Source of the DNA: Avena insularis
Taxonomy: Eukaryota; Streptophyta; Magnoliopsida; Poales; Poaceae
Length of the DNA stretch: 64,000 nucleotides
Reading direction: 5' to 3'
Assembly (NCBI GenBank): GCA_023614405.1
Contig: CM042689.1
Coordinates: 327,088,305-327,152,304 of the forward strand
The stretch's first letter is position 1; every line of letters begins with the position of its first letter. The position numbers and the translations under genes were made by a program. Shown one piece after another: positions 45,601-55,457 of the stretch. The notes below the pieces were generated by a model. The model searched no databases and was not told where the DNA came from. It was given only the letters and a program-made list of their open reading frames with translations.

Positions 45601-46997
45601 CACACACTACCGAGACTATACAAAATCTTGGTCATCAAAGGCAAGAAATGGGGGAGGGTAAAATGCATTTTTTTGAATGGGAGATTAGCACTCCAACCTT
45701 TGCATCAACTTACGCACACAACCATTTATTACTTACTTTATCCAAAAGAGTATTACAACTCAAGTATGACAGGGTGTGGATACAAAATACAACCGTCAAA
45801 AAATAGGGTGGGGGAGTGATAAAAGTAAGTCGCAAATGGGGTGGGGGTGAGAAAACTAAGTCGCGTTCTTAGAAGGATAAATTTTACTATTGATAATGAT
45901 TATGAATAGATCAATGCATTTGTTTGCAAAAAGTACTACTCGAGCCAACTCATTTATGTCTTATTGTATTTTTGTTCTTATTATCCAAACTTTGCTCAAA
46001 GATTTGGGAGTTGTATTGATGGAATAGATCATGATGGTGAACATTGCCATGCCCGTCAATTTTAGTAATATTTTGATTGTTCTCAACTTGTACCGTGCAT
46101 TATGTACCAATTGTGGACCTCCAACATAGCTAAGAATATTAACCATAAGTTACATTCCTATACTAAATAATTGGATGTTTTTAATCTCCAAAAGAGGGAG
46201 GGACTGATAAATCTGCAAGTAGTACTTAGTAAGACGTGGAATATGAAGGAAACAAGAAGCAAGACCGGATCAAATAAATATGGGTTTTCTACCTCTGAAA
46301 CATCGTGTGAATGTTCTAGATCTTCCCAAGGTTCTACTATTTAGGATTGTGAAAACCACGAATGAAAGTTATTGTATCACAGGCTAACTTGATTTGAATA
46401 ATGGTGCAAATTCACATGTACATGTGTGAAAGATGTACACCAAACAGGACTAGTAAAAAAGTGATAATGAAAAGTGAGTTCCTACATTTAGCATGACGCA
46501 TAGTTAAAAATATTGTAAGAAAGTAAAATGATAAGGCTTAGTAAACCAATGTATTTTCAACAAAGTGCAACCCGTAATGTTGAGCACAACTTCAGAAGCA
46601 TTGCAAATTTTATTTTGCACATTGGTGTGAACATCAGTGCACTCAATTGTTTTATATGAGATTATGATGAGCATAGAAGAAGTAGCCAAATTACACCCTT
46701 ATCGAGAAAATGGGAGCCTCGCAACCTTCATTAGAAATCATAAGAGTACAAAAGAAGAAGAATGGAGTGCCACAAACACATAATAATCTATGTCTTCCAT
46801 CTGTTGATATCCGAACTCTTCAAGTGCAAATCATGGTATCATCTAAGAACATGCTCAGCATTCTTGTAATTCCTACCTACTGGAATAGCATACTTCATAT
46901 ACCAAATAAAGGATAACTTGAACAATTTGGATCAATACGGGGAAGTTGACAAATGAAACTTGAACATAGTAGATTCGTCTTAGTTACACATGGATAT

Positions 46998-47011
46998 TTT
47001 TTTTGAAACAA
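46998..47011 (-). mobile_element. Tail-only retroposition stub (14 bp) with 16-bp duplication
   Basis: Perfect 16-bp copies agttacacatggatat (46982-46997 and 47012-47027) flank only tttttttgaaacaa. On the minus strand this is ttgtttc followed by seven A residues, the very end of a LINE or SINE transcript. Confidence 0.65.
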
Positions 47012-47756
47012 AGTTACACATGGATATAATGTTTGATTAAAAACACTAAGTGAAAGTGACACTAGTAGGCTAGCAGCAACACGATACCCTCGCTCCTCTA
47101 GACTCGCGGCAATCCTCTTGCAAGAACAAAAAACTGAAGGCTAGTTGGACCATGGACGCAGACGTCGCGCCTCGTGAATCAGTTGCAGCGGTGGGTTCTC
47201 CTTCGAATGCTAGGAGGAGTGATGCTACAATACCTAGTCGTCGTCATATCTGTGATGGATTTGGGGACAAGGAACAAGAGACGATGATGCGATGGAGGAA
47301 GCTCGATATGCTAGGATGTGCTATTTTTAGGTGACCTCTCTGTTTGTTTCTTTTGACGATACACTGTTGTTGTAAAACCTCTTTCTGGCAAAGACTGGCC
47401 CTTGGTGCTAGGTGGGTTGTCAGATTTCTGCTGATGGTACTCAGTCCTTATGTCATTTTAACTCTCGCACTAGCAATAGGCGGCGCTCTTTACTTTCTAT
47501 TGTTGTGAACCTATTTCTCTTTTTTTTTGCACCTAGATGTTGTGTGCGTGAACCCATTTGTATTTCATTATTCTCCCTAGTAATGGAATTCGATCCCCGT
47601 GGTGGGTCTCTTGAAAAGGAAAAAGGTTGCGACACGAAGGAGACAAGTTGAATTATGCGGTGATGAAATCCAGTGATCACTTGTGTGGTAATAAAGCTAA
47701 GTTGGACCCACGTGATATGCCAGAGATGTAGGTTAATAAGTTAAACCCAGACGATC

Positions 47757-47814
47757 TATCCTCCAAGTGCAGTGAGAAGAGTTTATATCCTCCAAGTGCA
47801 GTGAGAAGAGATTA
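47757..47814. repeat. 29-bp tandem duplication
   Basis: tatcctccaagtgcagtgag... repeats at 47757 and 47786 with two differences at the end of the unit. A recent local duplication just upstream of the LINE fragment. Confidence 0.85.
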
Positions 47815-48214
47815 AAGACAAATATTTGGGCTTACCCACTTTAGATGGGTGTATGCACAAAGGTCAATTCAAAAAATTGCAAGTCAACTTATGTAAACAT
47901 CTGATGCTATAGGGCGACAGTTTGCTTGCGCAAAGTGCTCGTGAAGTCCTGATTAAGACAATTGCACAAGAAATTCCAGCCTATGTTATGGGAGTTTTTA
48001 AACTGCCGCTTTCTGTATGTGATGAACTCACAAAAATGATTCGTGATTATTGGTGGGGAGTGGAAAAAGGTAAACACAAAACACATTGGATAAGTTGGAC
48101 TAAATTGACCTGGTCTAAGTCACAGGGAGGCATGGGATTTCATGACATGAGGCTATTCAACCAAGCTTTGTTGGCTCGACAAGCTTGGCGTCTCATGTTT
48201 CCTAACAGTCTATA

Positions 48215-48260
48215 TTCAAGAGTTTTGAAGGCCTATGTTCAAGAGTTTTGAAGGCCTGGT
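48215..48260. repeat. 23-bp tandem duplication that shifts the LINE frame
   Basis: ttcaagagttttgaaggcct repeats at 48215 and 48238. Because 23 is not a multiple of three, it moves the ORF2 frame: homology jumps from the frame ending at 48251 to the one starting at 48248. Confidence 0.85.
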
Positions 48261-48854
48261 ACTATCCTAATGGTGATCTCATTGGCACTATTTTCACTAG
48301 TAACCCGTCCCCTATGTGGTCGACAATTTTCTACGGACTAGAACTTCTCAAGAAAGGACTAATTTGGCGAGTTGGTAATGGAAGAAACATTCTTATTTGG
48401 TGGGATAGCTTGATCCCAAGGCATAGTTACTACAAAGTAATAAGTTCTCGTGGTAATATTCGTCTTCGTTATGTCTCTAAATTGTTAGATGAGCAGGGAC
48501 TGGAAGCAACACTTGGTCCGTTGCTTTTTTATTCCGTCTGAGGCTGATGAAATACTCAAGATTAAACCGTCTAGACGAGCTTCGAATGACTTCTTGGCTT
48601 GGCAGCCAGAAAAATCAGGCATCTTCTCTGTCCGTACTGCTTATAAGCTTGCTCTAGATGAGCTTTCTGAACATTGCACTTTTGGTGCTTCCAGCCACTG
48701 TCTTGAAGGTGCTGATCCAAGTTGGTCAAATATTTGGAGAGCTAAGGTTCCTCCCAAAGTAAAGACATTTGTGTGGAAGGCTGCTGCTAATGCGTTAGCA
48801 ACAGAGGATAATAAATTGTGAAGAAACATGCGTGTTTGAAGTATTTGCAACATT

Positions 48855-48923
48855 CTTAATAAGATAATAAAGGCTATATGAATCAGTCGATGCAGAGGCC
48901 GGGATTCCCCCATTTCGAAAAAA
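48855..48923 (+). mobile_element. 69-bp truncated LINE tail inserted in the LINE relic
   Basis: A perfect 16-bp duplication aagtatttgcaacatt (48839-48854, 48924-48939) encloses 69 bp that contain aataaaggctatatgaatca, gatgcagaggccgggattcc and an A run, the usual 3' UTR and tail of a different grass LINE family. Removing it restores the zinc-binding stretch of the host element. Confidence 0.85.
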
Positions 48924-49859
48924 AAGTATTTGCAACATTTGTGGTATAGAGAAGGAAAGCATTGCTCATGCCTTGTATCGTTATCCTCATGATTTTAGCC
49001 TATGGAAAGAGATGAGACAATCCTAGAACTTGGCTTCCGTTGTAGATATACAGAATCAACAAGACTTATGGTTCAAATCGCTATTGGATTCTTTACCAGA
49101 CCAAATGATTGACACTACTTTCTTAGTGGCTCGGCGAGTTTGGCATTGTCGCAATGAGATTACTCATGATAAGCCCCTCCATCAACTGAATCATCGAAGA
49201 GATTCTTGTTTGGATATTGGCGTATCTTAAAGAACTATGACTTGCCAACGAATACGGTAACTAAAGGTAAACAACATGTGGCGGATACAATGCCTGTCAC
49301 TACGGTTAAACCGCTAATTCCTTCTGGAAAATTATGGTCTAAACCGCCTGTGGGTTGGGTCAAACTGACCATTGATGGGTCATACAAATCAGAGGATGAA
49401 TTTGACAGCTGTGGCATGATCTTAGGGAATGAGGAGGGACAAATTATATTTTCTGCATGTCGATATATTTCTCGATGCGTTGAAGGCGTGGAAGCCGAGC
49501 TTTGGGCTTGCCGTGAGGGCCTAGAGTTTGCCCTAGTGCATAGCCAGCTACCGATAATTGTGAAAACTGATTGCCTTTAAGTTGTAGCTGCTGCAAAGGG
49601 AACAACCTTGGATCGCTCACCGTACTCGGGTATAGTTTTAGAAATTAAGCTATTAGCTCATCACTGTCTCACAAATTCTGTAAAAATGGACCGTTCGAAA
49701 GTTAAGGCTAGCCACTGCCTCACAAATTTTACGAGAACGGAACATAGAACTGTAGTTTAGCTCGGCTCTGGTCCTAGTGTTGTTCTTCAGGTATTAGAGC
49801 AGGAGCTGCTTGTAGCTCCATCTTCTTAATAAAGGTTCGTTTTACCCGTAAAAAAGAAA

Positions 49860-52113
49860 CCTATGTTTTCACGAGCCCGCGAAATATCGTGTGATAGCGT
49901 GCTCATGGTCACAGATGCACGGCTGGAAATTTGCTAATGAGTAACGTAGGAGGAGTCACGAGCAGTTCAGCAGATACGTACAACGGTATTCTTCTCCAGA
50001 AAACTTACTGACGCATCATGGAACTGCCGTTTTCGCAAAATAAAATAATGGAACTGCCGGAAATGGAACGACATCACACAGACACAGTACACCGGTACAA
50101 TGAGCCAGTATGCGTAGCGCGGTAGCGAGTAGACACGCTTGCGCTGCTTATTAGAGCGAGCGTTCGTGAACCTGCGAGGGGTGAGCGAACGTTAATCGAT
50201 AGCCGTAGCCATTATAGCCAATCCCAATAGAGTGGGGGCTCACGGGAGCACCGATACCTACCTACGTCGTCGGCACTCGGCACATCACATGATGCCGGGA
50301 CCGCGCGCGTGCCCGGCCGACAGCAGTGACGACCGCGTAGAACCACCTCTCGTTCTCACGCGATCCATGCATGCCTATGCCCCGCCGACCCACCGAGCAA
50401 ACGCCTATGAGCAAGAACAATAACAAGGCCGGATGCGGGCTGCCATGTCAGCTGAAGTTCTTTTTAGTAAATATGCATACAATAGCTAAGGCTATAAGCT
50501 GGCTCTATTGGACTGAAATATTAAATGCTAGCCTGTGTAGAGATTGGTCAGCGGTAAAAAAAAAACATTGCATGCACCTCTTCTACCCCTCGTACCAGGC
50601 TGCATGCAAGCTGTAGTTATCGTTTTTTGTGCTATCGCCCGGCGACTAACCAAGCGTCCGTTCATGTCTTTCTCTTTACTTCTCTTTCCTCCAGCTCAGA
50701 TTTTGGTGACATGGACTAGCTTATAGCCAGCTGATTAGGAGCTATTGTACATGCTCTATTAAGTTGAATTCATACATACGCTACCTCGATCTCTTTCTGA
50801 ATAGTACCCGGCCGGGCGTTGCAAGAAGAAATTTCCTCTCGATCGTATGATGTACAGTACTCCAGCAGTGTCCATGCATGGTAGTAGTACCACTGAATTC
50901 AAATACGGAGCTACCTTCAGGAGTAGTAGTGTCCATGGTATGGTACCACTGAATTCAATTGCAATTGCAGCGCCATCTTCTTTATGGAATTTGACGGTAC
51001 GATACATAGCTCCCGCGGTACAAAATGCTATCACGACTGTGGCCGGAGGCAGGTGTATTCCATTTTGCGTCATCAGTCACCATGTACTCCGTTGTTAAAA
51101 GCAAGTGGCTGCCATGATGCCCATGTGAGTTTTCCTTCCCCTTCTAGTGGCGTGCACGAGAGTCACCGGTCAACACCTATTAAACCGACAGCCTAATCCC
51201 TCTGTCTACATACATATAGCTGTTGACCACGAAACTATGGCCGGCGCTACGCAAGCATCGATCGCAACCACTTTTGGCTGTCAAGGACCAGCCTAATCAC
51301 GGCTCCTCTTCTGCTCCGGTCTCTCAGCCACAGTGGTGTCAGTCTCGGCGTGTCCTCGCCGCAGGATTCCTCTTGCGGCCACCCTCTCCCTCTCCCTCTC
51401 GTCCTCGCCCCGGCCCGGCTGTCGGGGACGGCGACTCGCCTTGACGCCATCTGCATGGCCTGATTAACAGGACGACCACGACGTTGTAGCTGTGCTGACT
51501 GATGGTCCTTTTGATGATTATTATAACAGAAAAAAAATCAATGGGACTACGTCACACCTGTAAAGTGGTTCCGACGCAGTAATGCCAACAGTGATGGCCT
51601 TTTTGCCATCTCCGAAATGCCGAACCGTATCTCGACCGTGGGGTTTGCTTCCGTTCCGTTCCAGCTCGGGCGGGCGTGCATAGTATACTGCGGTATGTAC
51701 AGAGGAGGCATGTATGCCTGTCTCGTGCCCCGCTGCCCCAGGTCCCATGTGGCGCCAGAGCCGCGGCAATGGAATAGTGTAGAGTTCTGCAGACTCCGAT
51801 GCAACCGCCGTCTCATGTTTTTATGAATCTGACCCGTCATTACAAGTTTTCTAATGAATGCTTGGATCCTAAAAAAAGGTACTCTGCTCCAACAGTATTG
51901 TTTTTCTAGGCGAAAGTATAGAATAAAACAAAAAAACCGCAGTAAAAAGTAGTACTCCAAGAGAGTATAAACAGTAGGAATTGCTCGCATAAGTAGTAGA
52001 AAATACTGCTCGCATAAAACAGAACTAAAAGTGATTGTGAACGGAGTATAAACAGTAGGAATTGCTGAAAACATCGCACATTGGGCGACATGATCCCTGC
52101 TCCAACAAAGTAA
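49860..52113. other. Intergenic, two local direct repeats, no gene recognised
   Basis: Several GC-rich frames (50232-50423, 51223-51444) have no domain. A motif gtgtccatg...taccactgaattcaa occurs twice (about 50868 and 50928), and gagtataaacagtaggaattgct occurs twice (51963 and 52046). No transposon ends were identified. Confidence 0.45.
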
Positions 52114-52267
52114 GAGCATCTCCACTCGTTGGGCAAACTCAGATCAAAATCCGGACCAAACTTTGACCGAATGAAACAAGTTTTCGGTATGGGTATACCG
52201 AGTTTCCCACTCGCGTATCCGGCCCGAGTTCCCGGGACGCCGGTTTTCGCTTAAATTCGGCTCAAGT

Positions 52268-53095
52268 TCATCCAGATTTCGGCATAGTTCGATATACAAT
52301 GAATACAGAACATTTTACGGCGAAATTTTTGAACATAGTTTGCCGTAAATATAAACATAGTTTGGCCTGCAGTGAAAGTGCAACATATTTCGGCCAAGTT
52401 CGGCCTAGTTCGGCCAGTTCATGCTCGACATCTACGACGTGTTGCCCCTGCGTATCCATAAGTGCTCAACAAGATCATCATGCAGCTGTTGATGCACCGC
52501 CAGATCTCGAATCTCCTGACGCATGGCATGAATGCAGCCCAGGTTGGAGGCACCTGATGATCAGGCTCGGCAAGAGGATCCTGTCTGTAGTATGGCCCGT
52601 CCTCCTCGAGCAAACTCACTGGATCCTTCCTCTCATCCTCGATGATCATGTTGTGCAAGACCATATCTAATCTTTCGACCAGGTCATAGCAGGGAACCGG
52701 ACAACTGTAAACCTCTGCTGGAGCACACCGAATGCCCGCTCCATGTCCTTCCTGCAAGCTTCCTGTTCCTTGGCAAAATGAGAATGCTTGGGGAGCATTG
52801 GGTTTGAGATAGTCTTCACAAATGTTGGCCATCTTGAATAGATGCCATCTGCTAGATAGTATCCCTTATTGTAGTGATGTCCACTGATCTCAAATTTCAA
52901 AGGGGGAGCATGACCCTCAATAAGCTTGGAAAAGACAGTTGAGGATTTGAGGACGTTGATGTCGTTGTTCGATCCTGCCATGCCAAAGAAGGAGTTCCAG
53001 ATCCAAAGATCATGTGTAGCAACTGCCTCAAGTATCACAGTGCAACCTCCTCTTTGGTGCTTTCCTTCATGGGAAGCCATGTCCTCGGGTACTCC
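52268..53095 (-). pseudogene. Harbinger transposase, DDE C-terminal part
   Basis: The frame 53095-52667 reads GGCTVILEAVATHDLWIWNS, FFGMAGSNNDINVLKSSTVF, YYLADGIYSRWPTFVKTI, then EQEACRKDMERAFGVLQQRF, the second catalytic Asp (NDINVL) and the catalytic Glu (ERAFGVLQ) of DDE_Tnp_4. The frame then shifts to the one containing HNMIIEDER. The first catalytic Asp and about 200 preceding residues are missing. A nuclease-dead relic. Confidence 0.85.
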
Positions 53096-53257
53096 ATTTG
53101 CTCCCTCTCCTCTTGTCCTTCTCAAATCCCTATGTTTTGCTATACATTTTATTAGATTTGACAAGTTAGGGCTCCACCTTGTTCTTGTTTTTCCACCCTC
53201 GTTCCTCCATGTCCTACCCACTCTGCTTAGAACTGTATTTGCGCAAGTATTTGAGTC

Positions 53258-53584
53258 ATTGGTAAGATTTTTTACATTGCATAGTTGGCCTCCGTGGATC
53301 TCGGTTTGCCATACAATTGATCCGATCAGAACCGGACCCGTCCGGTCCTGAGTTTTCAGTCGACACCGGACCGTCCGGTTTTGCATTCGGTTCAACCAAC
53401 CCTGGCACCGGACCATCCGGTTCTGGAACCGGTTTTTCCGGCCCTGGCACCGGACCTCTCTGCAATGTCTCCTCTTTTACCATGCACTTGCCCAAATCCA
53501 AGTTTTTTTCTTTTTTTCTCCCATCCTTCCCTTTGGCATGTGTACTTATCTCTGTGCTCCCCAACCTCTCTCTCTTTTTCACAG
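53258..53584 (+). other. Possible intron ahead of the env-like ORF
   Basis: A donor-like tcattg|gtaagatt (cut near 53257) and an acceptor-like tctctttttcacag|gtgaag (cut at 53584) bound an AT- and motif-rich stretch. Inside it lie at least five copies of ccggac(n)gtccggt-like motifs (53333-53455). Translation of this stretch (GPSGSGTGFSGPGTG) looks like a by-product of the repeats. Confidence 0.4.
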
Positions 53585-55113
53585 GTGAAGATGTTGATTC
53601 TGCTGGTGATGAGTATGTGCCTGATAGTGAGTATGTGCCCGAGGTAGCTAACAGGATTAAGCGGGCTCGTCGCAACACTCTGTCTGTGCAGCTTGAGCCT
53701 GAGGGTAGCGCTCGCTCTGGGCGCATCAAACTCAAGGCTAACAGGGGTAAGCAGCAAGCTTCTCAGGCCAAGGCTGAGGACGTGCCTTGTCAAAATCTGA
53801 AGGGTATGGAGATTGGTCAGTACCGGGCTCTCCGCAAGCAGAATCCCTATCGCTTCAAGCAACGCACCTATAAAGGATCTGACAAGAAATTTTGGGCTGA
53901 GACTCAGGCTATGATGTGGGATCACATTTACACTCAGTTCCGGGTCATTCCTTGTGGCCACATTCAAGCTCTCAATCTGGAGTGGTTCAATATGTATGCA
54001 GCCTCTGATTACTTCTACGTTGATGAAGCATTGAGGAAAATGGGTCTGTTCGACCTCGTTTGTCTCAAGGAGGACTACTTCCCTGACTTCATCCGTCAGT
54101 TCTTCTGCACAGTCTATTTTCATGATGATGAGGATCGCACCATGACTTGGATGACTGGTACGCTGCATTTTCAGGCTACTTATGCTGATTTGGTCGATGT
54201 CATGGGCTACACCGGTAGAGGAGGAGGCTTCTGTATTCACAGTGAGAAGGTCAAGCCTACTGAGACTCTTGCTTTCTGCTATCCCAGTGATTCTCAGTGG
54301 AGTCCTCCGTGCATGACTGGCATGTATTACTACTATCATACCTTGGCCACTATCTTCCGTCAGTCTCTTGTTCCCCGTGTTGGAGATTCCACTAACTGAC
54401 GTGGGTATTTTTCCAACCTGTTGTACTACTGTCACCCTGATCGGCTGAGGAAGATTGATGGATGTGACTTTGTGTACTGTGAGCTGCGGCGGGCTGATTT
54501 GGACAGGATGACTCCCACTTTCTGCGTGTATGTTCAGAAGCGGCTCAATTCGGTGGTGCCGCCTGGTGTGATGGTGGGCGAGCGAGAGGAACAAGAAATG
54601 CTTAATCTTTGTCTCCGTGCCCACACTCCCGAGGTTCCTGGGATGCGGCCTCCCGATCACCACACCAAAGCTGCTCATGATCCTCGGCCATCTTTTTCTA
54701 CTCGGGCTGGTTCTCGTCGTCCTGTTGGTGAGTCCTCCTCTCACCCAAGGCCTAAGGGTGGTGCTGCCAAGTTTTTGAAGAGGCTCTTCCAGATGTGTCG
54801 TTCTACCTATGATGTGAGTCACAAGGCTTTGGAGTTGAGCCAGTAGACTAGGCGCCGCCACAATGAGTATCTTGCGACCCAGAATGTCACTCCTCCACCA
54901 GATGGTCCTGAGATGGCCCCTGTCCCCTATGTCAACTATGAGATGCCGCCTCTTGATGATGCTATGTTCTATGGCTACTTCCCCGGTCAGTTTTCTCCCA
55001 GTGGTCCCTCTGCTCAGGGTAACATTGATGATGAGGATAATGATGATGCTGATAGTGACGTGTACTCTGAAGAGGAAGATGTCCCAGTTCGGCCTCCTCC
55101 GTCGTTCTTCTAG
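53585..55113 (+). pseudogene. Sirevirus env-like ORF (two internal stops)
   Basis: One frame runs 509 codons from the acceptor-like site to TAG at 55113, broken by TGA at 54397 and TAG at 54844. After an acidic/basic N-terminus (DSAGDEYVPDSEYVPEVANR) comes a conserved block with FNMYAASDYFYVDEALRKMG, DFIRQFFCTVYFHDDEDRTM and TWMTGTLHFQATYADLVDVM. I associate these with the plant Sirevirus ORF found between pol and the 3' LTR. The C-terminus is proline-rich and acidic. It is called env-like by position. No signal peptide or transmembrane segment is evident in this copy, so an envelope role is not supported by sequence. Confidence 0.65.
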
Positions 55114-55444
55114 TTGGGATGCGTTAGCATCGCTCTCCTCCTCTTCCTTTTTGGTGTCTCGATGCCAATGGGGGAGAAGAGTATAGTTCTATTAGTTATC
55201 TATGGGTTCCTTGCCGGGGTTTTCCGGGGTTCGCCGTTAGCACAATGCCCCTTGCTTTCTCATTGCTTCTTATGGCATTGTGCTTTCCCCTTTGCTTTGT
55301 GTATGAACTATCTGCCTTCTTTTCGTCCGTTGGACAAGTTTGTGCTATGTGCGTGAACCATGGATATTTATATTATGCTATGACTATGTCTATTGTTGTT
55401 TATGTATCCTTGAGAACTCTAGCTCGGTTTGTCATCGCCAACCA

Positions 55445-55457
55445 AAAAGGGGGAGAT
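55445..55457 (+). other. Sirevirus polypurine tract
   Basis: aaaaagggggaga directly before the LTR start TGAAAGGG, the standard Sirevirus layout. It fixes plus polarity. Confidence 0.85.

Larger units (their letters stand above)
39048..45602 (-). repeat. Copia-type solo LTR, interrupted by a SINE and a Gypsy solo LTR
   Basis: The outer ends are TGTTGGGATTCGCACATGG (39048) and ...ggcatattttcaaca (45602). Both resemble the nested Copia LTR ends (cf. tagcatggaaaacaaaa at 20601), and the element-strand start reads TGTTGAAAATATGCCTAG. Flanks are cacat (39043-39047) and cacac (45603-45607), a 4/5 match. Removing the SINE, the Gypsy LTR and their duplications leaves about 2.2 kb, of which about 0.5 kb is an internal tandem duplication. 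No internal Copia domain or second LTR is nearby, so it is a solo LTR formed by unequal recombination. Confidence 0.7.
45608..47904. other. Intergenic with weak small ORFs
   Basis: No domain-bearing ORF. A 60-codon frame at 47152-47334 begins in good context (accatgg) but has no recognised homolog. 45655-45800 carries ttttttgaatgggagatt, like the tails of grass non-LTR elements. A 14-bp retroposition stub lies at 46998-47011 and a 29-bp tandem duplication at 47757-47814 (both listed separately). Confidence 0.4.
47922..49580 (+). pseudogene. LINE ORF2 C-terminal relic: zf-RVT and RNase H
   Basis: Pieces in order are: AREVLIKTIAQEIPAYVMGV and GMGFHDMRLFNQALLARQAW (47922-48251); AWYYPNGDLI and IWRVGNGRNILIWWDSLIP (48248-48541); FSVRTAYKLALDE and KVPPKVKTFVWKAAANALA (48489-48821); a zinc-binding stretch CNICGIEKE with ALYRYPHDFSLWKEM (about 48925-49020); ARRVWHCRNEITHD (49030-49230); and RNase H with WVKLTIDGSYK and EGVEAELWACREGLEFA (49206-49580). 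Frames are broken by a 23-bp duplication, a small LINE insertion and stop codons. Confidence 0.85.
47905..49856 (+). mobile_element. 5'-truncated LINE with RNase H, decayed
   Basis: It begins inside the C-terminal part of a LINE ORF2 and runs through zf-RVT and a C-terminal RNase H to a 3' UTR ending aataaaggttcgttttaccc and an A-rich tail (49849-49856). Plus orientation. A weak possible target duplication (aacttatgt near 47887, aacctatgt near 49858) was noticed. It belongs to the plant LINE class that carries a terminal RNase H, unlike the LINE at 660-3815, where none was seen. Confidence 0.85.

Noticed and set aside
47152..47334. 60-codon ORF with good ATG context
   Set aside because: No homology recognised, no splice structure, and it lies in repeat-rich DNA; it may be chance or a LINE 5' remnant.
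53392..54861. 489-codon minus-strand frame opposite the env-like ORF
   Set aside because: A shadow frame. The plus-strand frame has conserved, low-redundancy text and continues the Sirevirus layout with polypurine tract and LTR.
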